In this document: positions 15,196-24,043 of the stretch, piece by piece
Layout: each line of letters starts with the position of its first letter
Position numbering within the stretch: position 1 is the first letter of the stretch
From: a virus
IMG/VR virus record: IMGVR_UViG_3300036846_000743
Coordinates: 1 to 64,000 of that record
DNA: 64,000 bases
Strand: one strand, 5' to 3'
The notes under the pieces: model-generated
The model's input: the letters and a program-made list of their open reading frames with translations, nothing else
Databases searched by the model: none
What the model was told of the DNA's origin: nothing
Translations under genes and position numbers: made by a program

Positions 15196-15720
15196 TCACT
15201 CGAAGTCGCACGCGACATCGCTGGGGAACGCGCAGTCCTTGTCGCAATGCCTGCACCCCAGTCGTTCGTTGTGGCTGCCCTCATCGGCGACGTCATAGCG
15301 GCTCCTGATCATCAACGTGTCCTCCTTCAGGCTGATCAGGTCGCGCATGCTCGAGACATCCTCCACGTAGAAGAAGTTGTCGAGCCCGGTCGTGTGACAG
15401 TACGGACATTCCAGGTCATCTTCCTCGCCGGCTGCACCAGCCAGCGTGATAACCTCAAGCATCTTGTTCTGGCTTTGTTTGGGCTCTAGCCGCAGCAATG
15501 TGTAGTCCAGATCGAACAGCTCCCCGTCGAACTCGAGGGTGTATCGCGGCTTGCCGTGAGCGATATAGACCTGGACGATCTCGCCGGTCTTGCCCTGGCA
15601 TAACTTGAGACAAGCCCTGGGCACAGGTTCCAGGATCATTTCGAGATCCTTGCCGGCGTAGAGTTGCACCTTTCGGCCCAGCAACCTGGTATGCAGCTGG
15701 GCTCCTGTATCACTCGCCAT
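15196..15720 (-). CDS. Hypothetical protein with C-terminal zinc ribbon
   Basis: 174 residues from ATG 15720. The N-terminal half is strand-rich (GEIVQVYIAHGKPRYTLEF) and resembles a small barrel; the C-terminal half carries CPYCHTTGLDN and CRHCDKDCAFPSD, a zinc ribbon. Overlaps the upstream gene end by 11 bases. Function unknown. Confidence 0.55.
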   Translation of the reverse strand: MASDTGAQLHTRLLGRKVQLYAGKDLEMILEPVPRACLKLCQGKTGEIVQVYIAHGKPRYTLEFDGELFDLDYTLLRLEPKQSQNKMLEVITLAGAAGEEDDLECPYCHTTGLDNFFYVEDVSSMRDLISLKEDTLMIRSRYDVADEGSHNERLGCRHCDKDCAFPSDVACDFE

Positions 15721-16060
15721 GTGGTACCTCCGTAATTCCATCGGGACCTAGCCCGATCGACTCGAGAATGGCAGGCAGACAAGCTGCCGCCTTTTCATGG
15801 ATAACTTTGGACCCTCGTTCGGCAAACTGGACCTGATCGGGGTCGATCAGGTCCAGCGTGTAGTCGGGCGGATCGAATGAATGGTTGATACTGTAGTTGT
15901 CATGGTCAGTGATGTCCCGCCCAGTTCGTTCCCGGTAGATCGTGGCCGCTTTGGGGTGGGCCAGGATCGCGCAGGAGCTGCCGCTCCTGGTCTGGGCGTT
16001 GATCTTACTCAGGATTCTTTGCAGGGCCTTCCAGTCGGTCCTCGTCAGAACAATGACCAT
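15710..16060 (-). CDS. Hypothetical protein
   Basis: 116 residues from ATG 16060. Starts MVIVLTRTDWKALQRIL; middle contains SINHSFDPPDYTLDLIDPDQ; the end is helical. No family recognised. Start lies 56 bases inside the upstream gene. Confidence 0.5.
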   Translation of the reverse strand: MVIVLTRTDWKALQRILSKINAQTRSGSSCAILAHPKAATIYRERTGRDITDHDNYSINHSFDPPDYTLDLIDPDQVQFAERGSKVIHEKAAACLPAILESIGLGPDGITEVPHGE

Positions 16061-16283
16061 CGTCTTCTCCGATCTTGATCAGGTATAGCTCGGTCAGGAT
16101 CTCGTGATCCAGCACGATCCGCGGCCTGTCGCCGCTACGCGTGGCCCAAAAGGTCAGGATCCTGACGACTTCTTCCGGGCCATCCTGGAGCCACTCGGCG
16201 ACCGCCAGCTCGAAGTAGGCTCGTACGGCGGCCTCGTAGTCCTGCGTGAGCAGAGCGCGGAAGTCTCGTTCATGGTGCGTCAT
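16005..16283 (-). CDS. Hypothetical helical protein
   Basis: 92 residues from ATG 16283. Mostly helical (DFRALLTQDYEAAVRAYFEL), then EILTELYLIKIGEDDG. No known domain. Part of the overlapping small-gene string. Confidence 0.5.
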   Translation of the reverse strand: MTHHERDFRALLTQDYEAAVRAYFELAVAEWLQDGPEEVVRILTFWATRSGDRPRIVLDHEILTELYLIKIGEDDGHCSDEDRLEGPAKNPE

Positions 16284-16309
16284 CGGGATCCTCCTGGTTC
16301 ACCGGGGCT

Positions 16310-16819
16310 TCAGTTGTGGGCCGCCAGGCCGTCCGGATCCATCGGGGGGATGAGTTCAGCATCGACCAGAGACCGGAGCGTGGTGTGGCCAAGGTTGCGG
16401 GCCCCGAAGAAGAGGTCATCGTAGGTCACACCGGCCAGATCGCCGACCAGGAGGACCCGGCCCGGCGCCCGCGATTCGTCGGGCTTGAGGTACGCGAGGA
16501 TCGAGTCCAGCCGGGTTGCCATCCCATACATGCGAATGCCGCGCGCCCGGAGCACATCGGCGACGGGGGTCTGTGAGGTAGCGATCACACCGGCGAACGC
16601 CCACGCCTTGCCGGTGTGATCGCAGTCGCCGCAGCGCATCATCGAATTGTCGTCCCATTCCTGGTCCGACGTGTCGATATCGGTCTCGATGTTCGTAGGG
16701 TCATGCTGGTCGAGCCGGGCCCAGCACAGGACGGTCACGGCCAGCTGGTCCGTGCCACGGCAGCGCGGGCAGCAGTAGCGGGCATTGATGTCAGGCTTGC
16801 GTTTTGACTTAGTGGGCAC
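16310..16819 (-). CDS. Zinc-ribbon protein
   Basis: 169 residues from ATG 16819. CPRCRGTDQLAVTVLCWARL begins at residue 17, and CGDCDHTGKAWAF follows about 45 residues later after an Asp-rich segment: a zinc ribbon with a long insert, of a type often seen in phage and actinobacterial small proteins. The C-terminal 90 residues are mixed (GIRMYGMATRLDSIL, GRVLLVGDLAGVTYDD). Function unknown. Confidence 0.6.
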   Translation of the reverse strand: MPTKSKRKPDINARYCCPRCRGTDQLAVTVLCWARLDQHDPTNIETDIDTSDQEWDDNSMMRCGDCDHTGKAWAFAGVIATSQTPVADVLRARGIRMYGMATRLDSILAYLKPDESRAPGRVLLVGDLAGVTYDDLFFGARNLGHTTLRSLVDAELIPPMDPDGLAAHN

Positions 16820-16839
16820 TGGATCCTCCCCGTGCGAGT

Positions 16840-17184
16840 TCAGATCAGCATGTAGCCCGGCGGCTCGCCGGGCCTGGTACTGGGACCGTGGTCGTCGTCA
16901 TCAGCAGGATCAGCATCGCCCCGGCCATGATCAGCATCATCGTCGTCCTTGAATTCGGGATGGGGATTGCCCAGGTAGCGGCCACGAACGTATCCGCACC
17001 TGGGGCACTTCTGGAGCTGGACTGGCGTGCCGGTATCAATAGCCTCGTCGATCTCGGGAGTCGTGGGGGGACCAAAGTCCTTCCACACACATGTCTCGTC
17101 AGAACATTGCACCGGTGGCTTACCGATCCCGACGGCCATCGGGGTCGTGACCCAGGTGCCGTCTGGCAGCTTTATGTCTTGCAT
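16840..17184 (-). CDS. Zinc-ribbon protein with Asp-rich tail
   Basis: 114 residues from ATG 17184. CSDETC near residue 27 and CPRCGYVRGRYLG near residue 60 form two Cys pairs; a DDDDADHGRGDADPADDDDH tail follows. The acidic repeat tail contrasts with basic neighbours. Function unknown. Confidence 0.55.
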   Translation of the reverse strand: MQDIKLPDGTWVTTPMAVGIGKPPVQCSDETCVWKDFGPPTTPEIDEAIDTGTPVQLQKCPRCGYVRGRYLGNPHPEFKDDDDADHGRGDADPADDDDHGPSTRPGEPPGYMLI

Positions 17185-17192
17185 GGGTTCTC

Positions 17193-17372
17193 CTAGTCTT
17201 CGGTCTTACGTTTGTTGGGACAGCCATGCTCATGGCAGGCTACACCGTTGATGACGAGTGCCTCGCACTGCGAACACCCGACGCGATAGTGCCCGGTCTC
17301 ACGGTCATAGCTGGTCCGGTCGAAGCCCTGCTTGCGCAGACGATCGCCGGCCCGGTAATTCTTGTTGGACAT
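17193..17372 (-). CDS. 59-residue zinc microprotein (CHEHGCPN type)
   Basis: From ATG 17372 to TAG 17193. Contains CSQCEALVINGVACHEHGCP: four Cys and two His. The C-x2-C...G-x2-CHE-x-GCPN arrangement is, as far as I recall, a recurring pattern in small viral and metagenomic proteins without known function. The start lies inside the last 68 bases of the upstream gene. Metal binding is likely; function is not known. Confidence 0.6.
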   Translation of the reverse strand: MSNKNYRAGDRLRKQGFDRTSYDRETGHYRVGCSQCEALVINGVACHEHGCPNKRKTED

Positions 17373-17838
17373 CAGTCCCCTCGTCTTGGTGAAAGTCCTC
17401 GAAAGGGCATCTGCCTGACGGCGCAGGGGTCATCGATGTGATGTTCGAGTCATCCCAGCTCAACCCACAGACACCGCACGTACTTTTGGCTTCGGCTATC
17501 GCACCTGGTCCCAGCGGCTGGACCGGCCAATCAGCCGGAATTCTGTCCACGATGGTATCCTCACCGGCTTCGGCAGTGACCAATGCGTCATGATCCAGCT
17601 CAGACTCGAAGCCGGCCTGGTCGTGAGCACAGAGCTGCTCGTTCTCGGTCCAGAAGATCAGCGCCGAGACTTCGATATCCGGTTTGTCGGCATTCTCGTC
17701 GAAAGTCGCTCGAACTTCGTCGATAGTCATCTCGTCGCTGCCATGGCCGTCCATGCCTGCGAACGTGTAAGTTCGATTGGCCCAGTCGATCACCAGCGTG
17801 CCCAAGCAAGCCGTGTAGCTGTACAGGTCGATCGCCAT
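17305..17838 (-). CDS. Hypothetical protein with SGRCPFE motif
   Basis: 177 residues from ATG 17838. The N-terminal 115 residues are mixed alpha/beta and acidic. Then CGVCGLSWDDSNITSMTPAP followed by SGRCPFEDFH: a Cys-rich module that recurs, from memory, in many phage and actinobacterial proteins as CGxSWDD...PAPSGRCPFExxH. The C-terminal 25 residues extend past this. Probable metal-binding module; function unknown. Confidence 0.6.
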   Translation of the reverse strand: MAIDLYSYTACLGTLVIDWANRTYTFAGMDGHGSDEMTIDEVRATFDENADKPDIEVSALIFWTENEQLCAHDQAGFESELDHDALVTAEAGEDTIVDRIPADWPVQPLGPGAIAEAKSTCGVCGLSWDDSNITSMTPAPSGRCPFEDFHQDEGTDVQQELPGRRSSAQAGLRPDQL

Positions 17839-17839
17839 T

Positions 17840-18310
17840 TCAGTCGTTCTCCCGTTCGGCCGCCTCGTCGTCCCGCCGCATCTGCTCGAGATAGGCTGGG
17901 TTGGCCGGCCCGATCACGAACTCGACGGTGCCCACGTAATAGCAGTTGTCGCTGCCCTCGAAGACGATCTCACCGCAGATGTCCCAGGTACAGCCCCGAT
18001 CCAGGTTGGCCGCGGCTTGTTCCGTGACCTCGTCGAAGGTCAGGCCCGGCACTAGCTCCAGCTCGCCGGTCGAGATCACTGTCTTGACGGTCGTCGGCGG
18101 CCGGTCCATCTCCAGCTCGTCGCGGAGAAAGCTGATCGCGGTCTTGACGTTGATCAGGCTGGACGGGACCCGCGTGTCGATGTAGCTCGCGTCCGTGCTG
18201 CGGTCGATGCCGCCGAAGATGTTCCAGGCCATGTCGTAGATGATCTCGGCCTTGATATGATCAGGCAGATCGGCGATCCGCTGCTTCAGCTCTTCAGGTG
18301 TCCAGCGCAT
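17840..18310 (-). CDS. Hypothetical protein
   Basis: 156 residues from ATG 18310 (GAGGATGAC upstream; another ATG at 18316 is too close to the ribosome site). Starts MRWTPEELKQRIADL; later DRGCTWDICGEIVFEGSDNC; acidic-charged end. Not recognised. Confidence 0.5.
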   Translation of the reverse strand: MRWTPEELKQRIADLPDHIKAEIIYDMAWNIFGGIDRSTDASYIDTRVPSSLINVKTAISFLRDELEMDRPPTTVKTVISTGELELVPGLTFDEVTEQAAANLDRGCTWDICGEIVFEGSDNCYYVGTVEFVIGPANPAYLEQMRRDDEAAEREND

Positions 18311-18617
18311 CGTCATCCTCTTCTGCCATCTTTTTAGCAAGTCTGGCACGATAGTCGGCTGCCACGTCGGAACGCAGCGCGTACAGGTATGGCCTTGCAG
18401 TTTTATCGACGCAGAACAGCGAGTCCGGCCGCTGTACGTCTTTGTGCAGCAGGGACCCAATGGTCGCGGCCGGATCGGGTTCGAGCCGGACCGTCCCGTA
18501 CGGTTGTTTCAACCCAAGTTCATTGACGACCATGTACGCGAGTTCTTTCGTCGTACACCAGCCGCCAACTATGCTGAGGGCGTATGCTATTGCCGTCTTG
18601 TATGTGTATCTATGCAT
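18294..18617 (-). CDS. Small hypothetical protein, possible winged helix
   Basis: 107 residues from ATG 18617. The order helix-helix (TTKELAYMVVNELGL) followed by IGSLLHKDVQR and a strand pair (SLFCVDKTARPYLYAL) resembles a winged helix-turn-helix. No family recognised; DNA binding is inference. Overlaps the next start by 17 bases. Confidence 0.45.
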   Translation of the reverse strand: MHRYTYKTAIAYALSIVGGWCTTKELAYMVVNELGLKQPYGTVRLEPDPAATIGSLLHKDVQRPDSLFCVDKTARPYLYALRSDVAADYRARLAKKMAEEDDDALDT

Positions 18618-18652
18618 GATGCTCCTGGCATAGAAAAATGGGACCATCTCAT

Positions 18653-18955
18653 CTAAATGTCCACCGCATCGCTGTCACTCTCTTCGATGATGAATTCCAC
18701 AGGCCCACCTGGCGGATAGATGCGCAGGCTCATCTCCAGAGGCTCGATCCGGATCTTGTAGACTTCCGCGGCCCAGCCGGGACGACTGGCCTTGACCCGC
18801 AAGATGGCCAGTTCGCCGGCGGCGTCGACCATGGTGGTCTGGGCTTCGTGCAAACCTCGCAGGAGCGTCGCGACGATCTTGCGACGGCCATGCTCGACAC
18901 GGATGATCCGGTAGAGAATGCCGATGTAGTCAGCAGGTAGCGGATCGTCGTCAAT
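18653..18955 (-). CDS. Hypothetical protein, start uncertain
   Basis: The frame is open for 151 residues from 19108, but the first half lies inside the upstream gene. A tempting start is ATT 18955, which overlaps the upstream stop as ATTGA with GGGAG about 11 bases upstream; this gives 100 residues. Contents: YIGILYRIIRVEHGRRKIVATLLRGLHE, then VEFIIEESDSDAVDI. Not recognised. Confidence 0.4.
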   Translation of the reverse strand: MDDDPLPADYIGILYRIIRVEHGRRKIVATLLRGLHEAQTTMVDAAGELAILRVKASRPGWAAEVYKIRIEPLEMSLRIYPPGGPVEFIIEESDSDAVDI

Positions 18956-19460
18956 CGTAGGGGTCTCCCGTATGCTCCGCGCCGAGAACCGACTTGATCG
19001 GCTGAGCCGGCGGCTCCCCAGAAGGCGGATCCGCCGGTGCAGGTCCTGGCTCAAAGTTTTGCGGATTGCGCCCGTACCACTGCTCGCGATGCCGGACGGT
19101 CTTGTCAAACACGCCCAGACAGTCGTCGAGATACTGCGCCAGGATGAAGTCGGGCGTGTTCGACCCGTTCTCCTTGCTGTGCCGGTTGATCAGGCTTTCC
19201 AGCTCCTTGCGGAAGCTATCTGTGCTCTCGCCTCCCATGTACGTTCCTCCCATGCTCTCGATGAGCAGACATATCGTGGCAGAGATTGATGGTTTGTGGT
19301 TGCCGTTGAGCAGCGCGGAGCTGACTGCCGCGAACCAGCCGGTCTTGGCCGCTTCGCCGATCTTACCAGCCTGATCCAGGAACCTGCTGGCCATGTCGAG
19401 CTGGGCCATGATCCCTGTCTGCACGGCGACGAGCCCCCTGATGATCTCACGGGTGGTCAT
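18951..19460 (-). CDS. Hypothetical helical protein
   Basis: 169 residues from ATG 19460, overlapping the upstream stop as ATGA. Helical N-terminal half (IIRGLVAVQTGIMAQLDMAS, GWFAAVSSALLNG), a Gly-rich loop MGGTYMGGES, and a Pro-rich end. Not recognised. Confidence 0.5.
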   Translation of the reverse strand: MTTREIIRGLVAVQTGIMAQLDMASRFLDQAGKIGEAAKTGWFAAVSSALLNGNHKPSISATICLLIESMGGTYMGGESTDSFRKELESLINRHSKENGSNTPDFILAQYLDDCLGVFDKTVRHREQWYGRNPQNFEPGPAPADPPSGEPPAQPIKSVLGAEHTGDPYD

Positions 19461-19987
19461 TCTGGCTCCTGTAAAGAGTCCTGGAGTTCCGCGGCTCCCG
19501 CTTCGTTTTCATCGGCGTAGAGAAATTCCATGGCGTCATCCTTAACCTCGATATCAAACGGACCGGGATGAGTCAGCCGATCGTACAGGTTTTCGGCCAG
19601 ATCGTCCGTAGGGTAGCTCCGATCGCGGAGATTGTCGACATAGTCGGGCCCCCGTCGCAGCAGCTGCTCAGTGACGTCAAACCGGACCGGCTGCCCGTCA
19701 GCTATCACAGCGTCGTTCTTCCATCGCTGAGGAATGAACAAGGCCGTGATAGCGAACCGTGCCTCGACCAGCCGGATCAGGCAGCCCATGGCCACTTCCC
19801 TCATGCTCTCGGGCAGGCGCCAGATCTCTTTCCAGACCTTGCACAGATCTCCCCTGGTCGTAGCGGGATCGGCCAGATGATCCCAGTTGAACAGAACGAC
19901 CTTGACCTCGCTGACCTCATCGTCTTGATCGACTTCGTAGTTGGTCACGCCTTCCTGGGTATGGATCAGCACAGTCGGTGTTTTCAT
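19457..19987 (-). CDS. Hypothetical protein
   Basis: 176 residues from ATG 19987. Starts MKTPTVLIHTQEGVTNYEVD; central helical part (GDLCKVWKEIWRLPESMREV); then a segment FDVTEQLLRRGPDYVDNL; acidic end. No family recognised. Confidence 0.5.
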   Translation of the reverse strand: MKTPTVLIHTQEGVTNYEVDQDDEVSEVKVVLFNWDHLADPATTRGDLCKVWKEIWRLPESMREVAMGCLIRLVEARFAITALFIPQRWKNDAVIADGQPVRFDVTEQLLRRGPDYVDNLRDRSYPTDDLAENLYDRLTHPGPFDIEVKDDAMEFLYADENEAGAAELQDSLQEPE

Positions 19988-19988
19988 G

Positions 19989-20153
19989 TCATCTCCCTAC
20001 GCGGTTCAAGTAAGTTGCGATGCAGTACCAGTACCAGGCCCCTTGCTCTTCTGCGCGGGGCAGGCACCACCAGCAAAACCAGAAGCCGCAGATCTGCTGC
20101 TCGAGGTTATCGCGGCGTTCGCAGTAGTAGCATTCGTCGGTTCTCATGGTCAT
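19989..20153 (-). CDS. 54-residue Cys/Trp-rich microprotein
   Basis: From ATG 20153, overlapping the sigma-factor stop as ATGA, to TGA 19989. Contains CYYCERRD and CGFWFCWWCL, i.e. four or more cysteines with many aromatic residues. Probably a zinc-stabilised mini-domain translated together with the sigma factor. Not long enough for family assignment. Confidence 0.5.
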   Translation of the reverse strand: MTMRTDECYYCERRDNLEQQICGFWFCWWCLPRAEEQGAWYWYCIATYLNRVGR

Positions 20154-21019
20154 GGCTCGAAATACTTGGCCAGTTTGTGCAGGTCACGGGCAAGCCGATA
20201 GAAGCCGTAACGCTCGAAGTCACGGGCCCGCTGGCCACTACGACCGAGCACCTCACCAATCTGGTGAAAGGTCATCGGCGGATCGTCGCCCAGACCGTAG
20301 CGCAGCACAAGAGTCGCCGCCCACAGCGGCTTGAGATATTCCAGCGTGTTGTACAGCTTGTTCCCCAGCCACCTGCGCTCGGCGTAGTCCTCGACGGGAG
20401 GAAGATCGGCGACCAGGTTATCGAGCGCGTCCTGGTTCTCATCAGGATCACGCGCGCGTACCTGGAACGCCCGGCGCCCATGTTCCAGGATCTTGATCTG
20501 CCGTTTCTTGAGCCTGAGCGCCGCCGCCACTGTCGTCCAGTGCGGGATATCGCCGAGCGTGATCATGAGCAGCTGCTCAGCTTTATCCCACCTTTTCAGG
20601 GCTTTGCGAACGGCATCAGGCACGGAGACCAGCTGATCATCGAGATGGATGGCCTTGATGACCCGGTTCACGATGTGATAGCGAGCGTAGGTGATAAAGC
20701 GGGCATTGCCGCCGACTATATAGTCAGGTATGGCTTCGAGAAGGCCGAGGTTACCAGCCTGGATCAGGTCCATGACGCGAACCCGGGAATGTCTGCCTTC
20801 CTCACGGCAGCCGCGCGTGTAAGCCCGGTGGAACCAACCGGCGCACCAGATGACATAGCGGAGATGCCGATGAATCAACTCCTGTCTTGCCTCTTCGCAT
20901 CCTTGCTTGGTCCGTATGATCAGTTCCAGTTCTTGGGCAGGTGTCGGCGGATCTAGCCCCAGTTCTCTGATCTGGCGTAGGTAGGTGGAGCGGCCGCGAC
21001 CCGGTATGCGGGCCTTCAT
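20150..21019 (-). CDS. RNA polymerase sigma-70 family factor
   Basis: 289 residues from ATG 21019 (AAGGGGAGAAC upstream). Seen in order: a region 1.2-like helix STYLRQIRELGL; region 2 with DLIQAGNLGLLEAIPDY and ARFITYARYHIVNRVIKAIH (core binding and -10 recognition); a region 3-like middle; region 4 with LRYGLGDDPPMTFHQIGEVLG followed by an RDFER recognition helix. This is a group 1-3 type sigma factor shorter than RpoD. It would redirect host RNA polymerase to phage promoters. The motif CTAAA-N15-TGTCATA found elsewhere in the window is a candidate target (inference). Confidence 0.85.
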   Translation of the reverse strand: MKARIPGRGRSTYLRQIRELGLDPPTPAQELELIIRTKQGCEEARQELIHRHLRYVIWCAGWFHRAYTRGCREEGRHSRVRVMDLIQAGNLGLLEAIPDYIVGGNARFITYARYHIVNRVIKAIHLDDQLVSVPDAVRKALKRWDKAEQLLMITLGDIPHWTTVAAALRLKKRQIKILEHGRRAFQVRARDPDENQDALDNLVADLPPVEDYAERRWLGNKLYNTLEYLKPLWAATLVLRYGLGDDPPMTFHQIGEVLGRSGQRARDFERYGFYRLARDLHKLAKYFEP

Positions 21020-21055
21020 GTTCTCCCCTTCACGGCGGCCAGGCGCGCGGTCGAA

Positions 21056-23908
21056 CTAACCGCACGGCCCTGGATTGCCGCAGTTGTCGCAACGATAGCA
21101 GCGGGCCCCGTTGGGGACCATGACCGTGCCGCAGATGCGGCATGGCGGTCCCGTGAGCCGGGCCGTGGCCAGCCGTGAAGCCGTCATGGTAGCAACGCCA
21201 TTGCTTATGCTGTTGCCAGCGACGATAGTCGTCGATACAGGCTTCACATCGAAGTGATCTTCCGAGTGCCGCACGGGCACATTCTGCTCACGGTAGCCGG
21301 GGATGAACCGCATGCCCATCCATCTGAAGATGTAGTCAACGACACTCCGGGCAATAGGGATGTCCGGGTTCTTGGTGAATCCTGATGGATCGAACCGGGT
21401 GTACGTGAATTTGTCGACGTAGACACCGATGGGCACGCCGTATTGGAGGCCCATCGAGATCAGGGTGCCGATGGTGTCCATCAGCCCGCCGACGGTTGAT
21501 CCCTCCTTGGCCATCGTGATGAATAGCTCGCCAGGAGTGCCGTCGTCGTAGAGGCCGACGATCAGGTAGCCTTCGCAGTTACCGTCGATCGTAAACTTAT
21601 GGGTTACCGACCCGCGGGTATCTGGTAACCGGCGTCGGTAGGGCGCCGTCTGGATGGCCGCGGCCACCGTCGCCGCCATTGTTTCGATCTCCTGCTTCAT
21701 GACCACCGGCTGGCTCCCCTTGGAGCCATCCCGGAATATGGCCAGAGCTTTCAGGCCCAGCTTCCAGCCCAGCAGGTAGGCATCCCTGATCTGGTCGACC
21801 GTCGCGTCGGCCGGCAGGTTACAGGTCTTTGAGATCGCCCCCGAGACGAATGGCTGGGCCGCCCCCATCATCTTGACGTGGCCCGCGAACGGTATCGATC
21901 GCTCACCACTGGCCGGCACGAAAGCACAGTCGAAGACCGGCAGATCATGAGTCTTCATGTAAGGCGCGCCCTCGATCGTGCCGGTCTCCTCCATGTGGGC
22001 CAGGATCGCGGTGATGTGCTCAGGCTTGTAGCGCAGAGCTTCGAGCGCAATCGGCACCGTGTGATTGACGATCTTGAGCTGTCCGCCGCCGGCCAGGTTC
22101 TTGTACTTCACCAGGCCGATCTCGGGCTCGATGCCGGTGGTATCAGCTCCCATCATGAAAGCGATCGTGCCGGTGGGCGCGATCACCGAGATCTGACTGT
22201 TGCGATAGCCATGGGCCTGGCCGGCGCTGATGACCTCGTTCCATACCTTCCAGGCAATATCCGTCAGCTCATGATCGACCGACCCGGGATCGATCGCGAG
22301 CAGCGCACTACGATGCAGCTCCATGACCTTGAGCATCGGCTCACGGTTCTCGGCAAAGCCCTCGAACGGCCCTGCGACGCTGGCCAGCTCGGCTGAAGTC
22401 AGGTATCCCTGACCAGTCAGGATAGCTGTCAGGGCAGCGCAGGTAGCACGGCCCTCGGGGCTGTCGTAGGGCTTGCCCATGGCCATGATCAGGGCGCCCA
22501 GGTTGCAGTAGCCCAGGCCCAGCGGCCGGAAGCGATGACTGTTCTCGGCGATCTTGGGCGTCGGATAGCTGCCGTGATCGACCAGGATCTCCTGGGCCGT
22601 GATCATGATCCGGCAGGCTGCGCGGTAACGGTTCACATCGAATGAACCGTCTTCTCGCCGGAACTTCATCAAGTTGAGCGAGGCCAGATTGCAGGACGTA
22701 TCGTCCAGGAACATGAACTCACTGCACGGATTCGATGCGTTAATAGGACCGGTGTTGGGACACGTATGCCACTGCTGGATCGTGTCTTCGTACTGGAGCC
22801 CGGGGTCGCCGCAGGCCCAGGTACCCGTAGCGATCTTGTCCATGAGATCGACCGCGCTATAGACCGGCATCTCGCCGACGGGCGTGCCGGGCACGACCGG
22901 TACTGTCTGCCACTGAGCCCCATTATCAGCGGCCCGGAGGAATTCGCCGGTAGCCCGGACGCTCATGTTGCAGTTCTGGTAACGAACCGAAGCATAAGCC
23001 TCGCCATTGAAGTCGGGATCGTAGCCGGCGGCAATCAGGGCCTGGGCCTTGCGTTCTTCTTTGGCCTTGGCCTCGATGAACTCCAGGATATCTGGATGAG
23101 TGCACTTGAGTGACTGCATCTTGGCCGCGCGCCGGGTCTTGCCGCCGCTCTTGACCGTCGAGGCCACGCCGTCGTAGATCTGCATGAAGGACACTGGACC
23201 TGACGCCATGCCACCGCCTGAAACTTTCTCGCGGCTCGACCGGAGCGTCGACAGGTCGGTACCCGTGCCTGAGCCATACTTGAAGAGCATGGCCTCAGAG
23301 GTCGCCAGAGTCATGATGCCTTCCATGTCGTCGGTGACCGACTGGATGAAGCAGGCCGAGCCCTGGGGGTGCTTGTAGGCGTCCCCGGGCTGGACCTTGA
23401 CCGTGCTCTCCGTCTTCCGGTCCCAGTGCCACGACCGGCTGGTGCCCTGGATGCCGTACTGGTGATACAGCCCCACGTTGAACCAGACAGGCGAGTTGAA
23501 GGCCGCATACTGCTGGAGCAGCAGCACCACCAGTTCGTCGAAGAAGATGTCGGCGCTGGCCTGGTCGCAGAAGATCCCGTAGCTGATGCCCTGCTGGGTG
23601 ATCGTGCGCGCCACCCGGTGCACCAGCTGGCGGACGCTGCTCTCGCGCTCGGGCCGGCCATCTTCCAGCTGTCTTTGCGAATCACCGTAGAAGTACTTGG
23701 ATACCACCACGTTGGTGGAAACATCAGTGTAGCTGGCCGGAACTTCGGCATCGTCCTGCCGGAATATCTCCTGGCCCTTGTCATCGCGGATGACAGCCAT
23801 CCGTTTGGTCCAGCGAACCGACTCGAATGGATCTTGGCCCTCTTTGCTGAAGATGCGCTCGAAACCCAGCCCCGCACTGGGGGCTGCCGTGACCGCTACG
23901 GTATTCAT
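21056..23908 (-). CDS. nrdJ: Adenosylcobalamin-dependent (class II) ribonucleotide reductase
   Basis: 950 residues from ATG 23908 (AAGGAA upstream). Converts ribonucleotides to deoxyribonucleotides using coenzyme B12. Seen: redox Cys pair at C186 (GSACFIQ) and C406 (DTSCNLASLNL), the catalytic triad N393-C395-E397 in NPCSE, the SGGG and SGGKTRRAAKM segments, the APTGTIAFMMGADTTGIEPE phosphate-binding region, and a C-terminal CRICGTVMVPNGARCYRCDN zinc motif typical of NrdJ. No intein is evident. It sits downstream of a structured leader and a good promoter, and upstream of the sigma factor. Supplies dNTPs independently of oxygen. Confidence 0.93.
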   Translation of the reverse strand: MNTVAVTAAPSAGLGFERIFSKEGQDPFESVRWTKRMAVIRDDKGQEIFRQDDAEVPASYTDVSTNVVVSKYFYGDSQRQLEDGRPERESSVRQLVHRVARTITQQGISYGIFCDQASADIFFDELVVLLLQQYAAFNSPVWFNVGLYHQYGIQGTSRSWHWDRKTESTVKVQPGDAYKHPQGSACFIQSVTDDMEGIMTLATSEAMLFKYGSGTGTDLSTLRSSREKVSGGGMASGPVSFMQIYDGVASTVKSGGKTRRAAKMQSLKCTHPDILEFIEAKAKEERKAQALIAAGYDPDFNGEAYASVRYQNCNMSVRATGEFLRAADNGAQWQTVPVVPGTPVGEMPVYSAVDLMDKIATGTWACGDPGLQYEDTIQQWHTCPNTGPINASNPCSEFMFLDDTSCNLASLNLMKFRREDGSFDVNRYRAACRIMITAQEILVDHGSYPTPKIAENSHRFRPLGLGYCNLGALIMAMGKPYDSPEGRATCAALTAILTGQGYLTSAELASVAGPFEGFAENREPMLKVMELHRSALLAIDPGSVDHELTDIAWKVWNEVISAGQAHGYRNSQISVIAPTGTIAFMMGADTTGIEPEIGLVKYKNLAGGGQLKIVNHTVPIALEALRYKPEHITAILAHMEETGTIEGAPYMKTHDLPVFDCAFVPASGERSIPFAGHVKMMGAAQPFVSGAISKTCNLPADATVDQIRDAYLLGWKLGLKALAIFRDGSKGSQPVVMKQEIETMAATVAAAIQTAPYRRRLPDTRGSVTHKFTIDGNCEGYLIVGLYDDGTPGELFITMAKEGSTVGGLMDTIGTLISMGLQYGVPIGVYVDKFTYTRFDPSGFTKNPDIPIARSVVDYIFRWMGMRFIPGYREQNVPVRHSEDHFDVKPVSTTIVAGNSISNGVATMTASRLATARLTGPPCRICGTVMVPNGARCYRCDNCGNPGPCG

Positions 23909-23990
23909 GTCTGGTTCCTTGGGATCAGCAGGGAATACGGAGTCTCCTCGGGGCCGGCCTCGCGGTGAGGCGGCTGATGAAGTGCATCGC

Positions 23991-24043
23991 TCAGGCGGCT
24001 CTTGCCAGTCCCGAAGGACCGTTGGCATGCGAGGGCCGCCTGA
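23991..24043 (-). ncRNA. Structured leader hairpin upstream of nrdJ
   Basis: Outer stem TCAGGCGGC (23991-23999) with GCCGCCTGA (24035-24043), inner TGCCA/TGGCA, and an apical GTCC-TTCG-GGAC (minus-strand) with a very stable UUCG tetraloop. A second small hairpin (23957-23971) and repeated AGCCGCCT follow toward the start codon. The whole lies within the roughly 230-base leader predicted from the promoter at 24147. It may be a regulatory RNA element; it does not match the cobalamin riboswitch boxes that I know. Confidence 0.45.

Noticed and set aside
21056-23908. Intein in the ribonucleotide reductase
   Set aside because: Length (950 residues) and continuous motif order leave no room for one.
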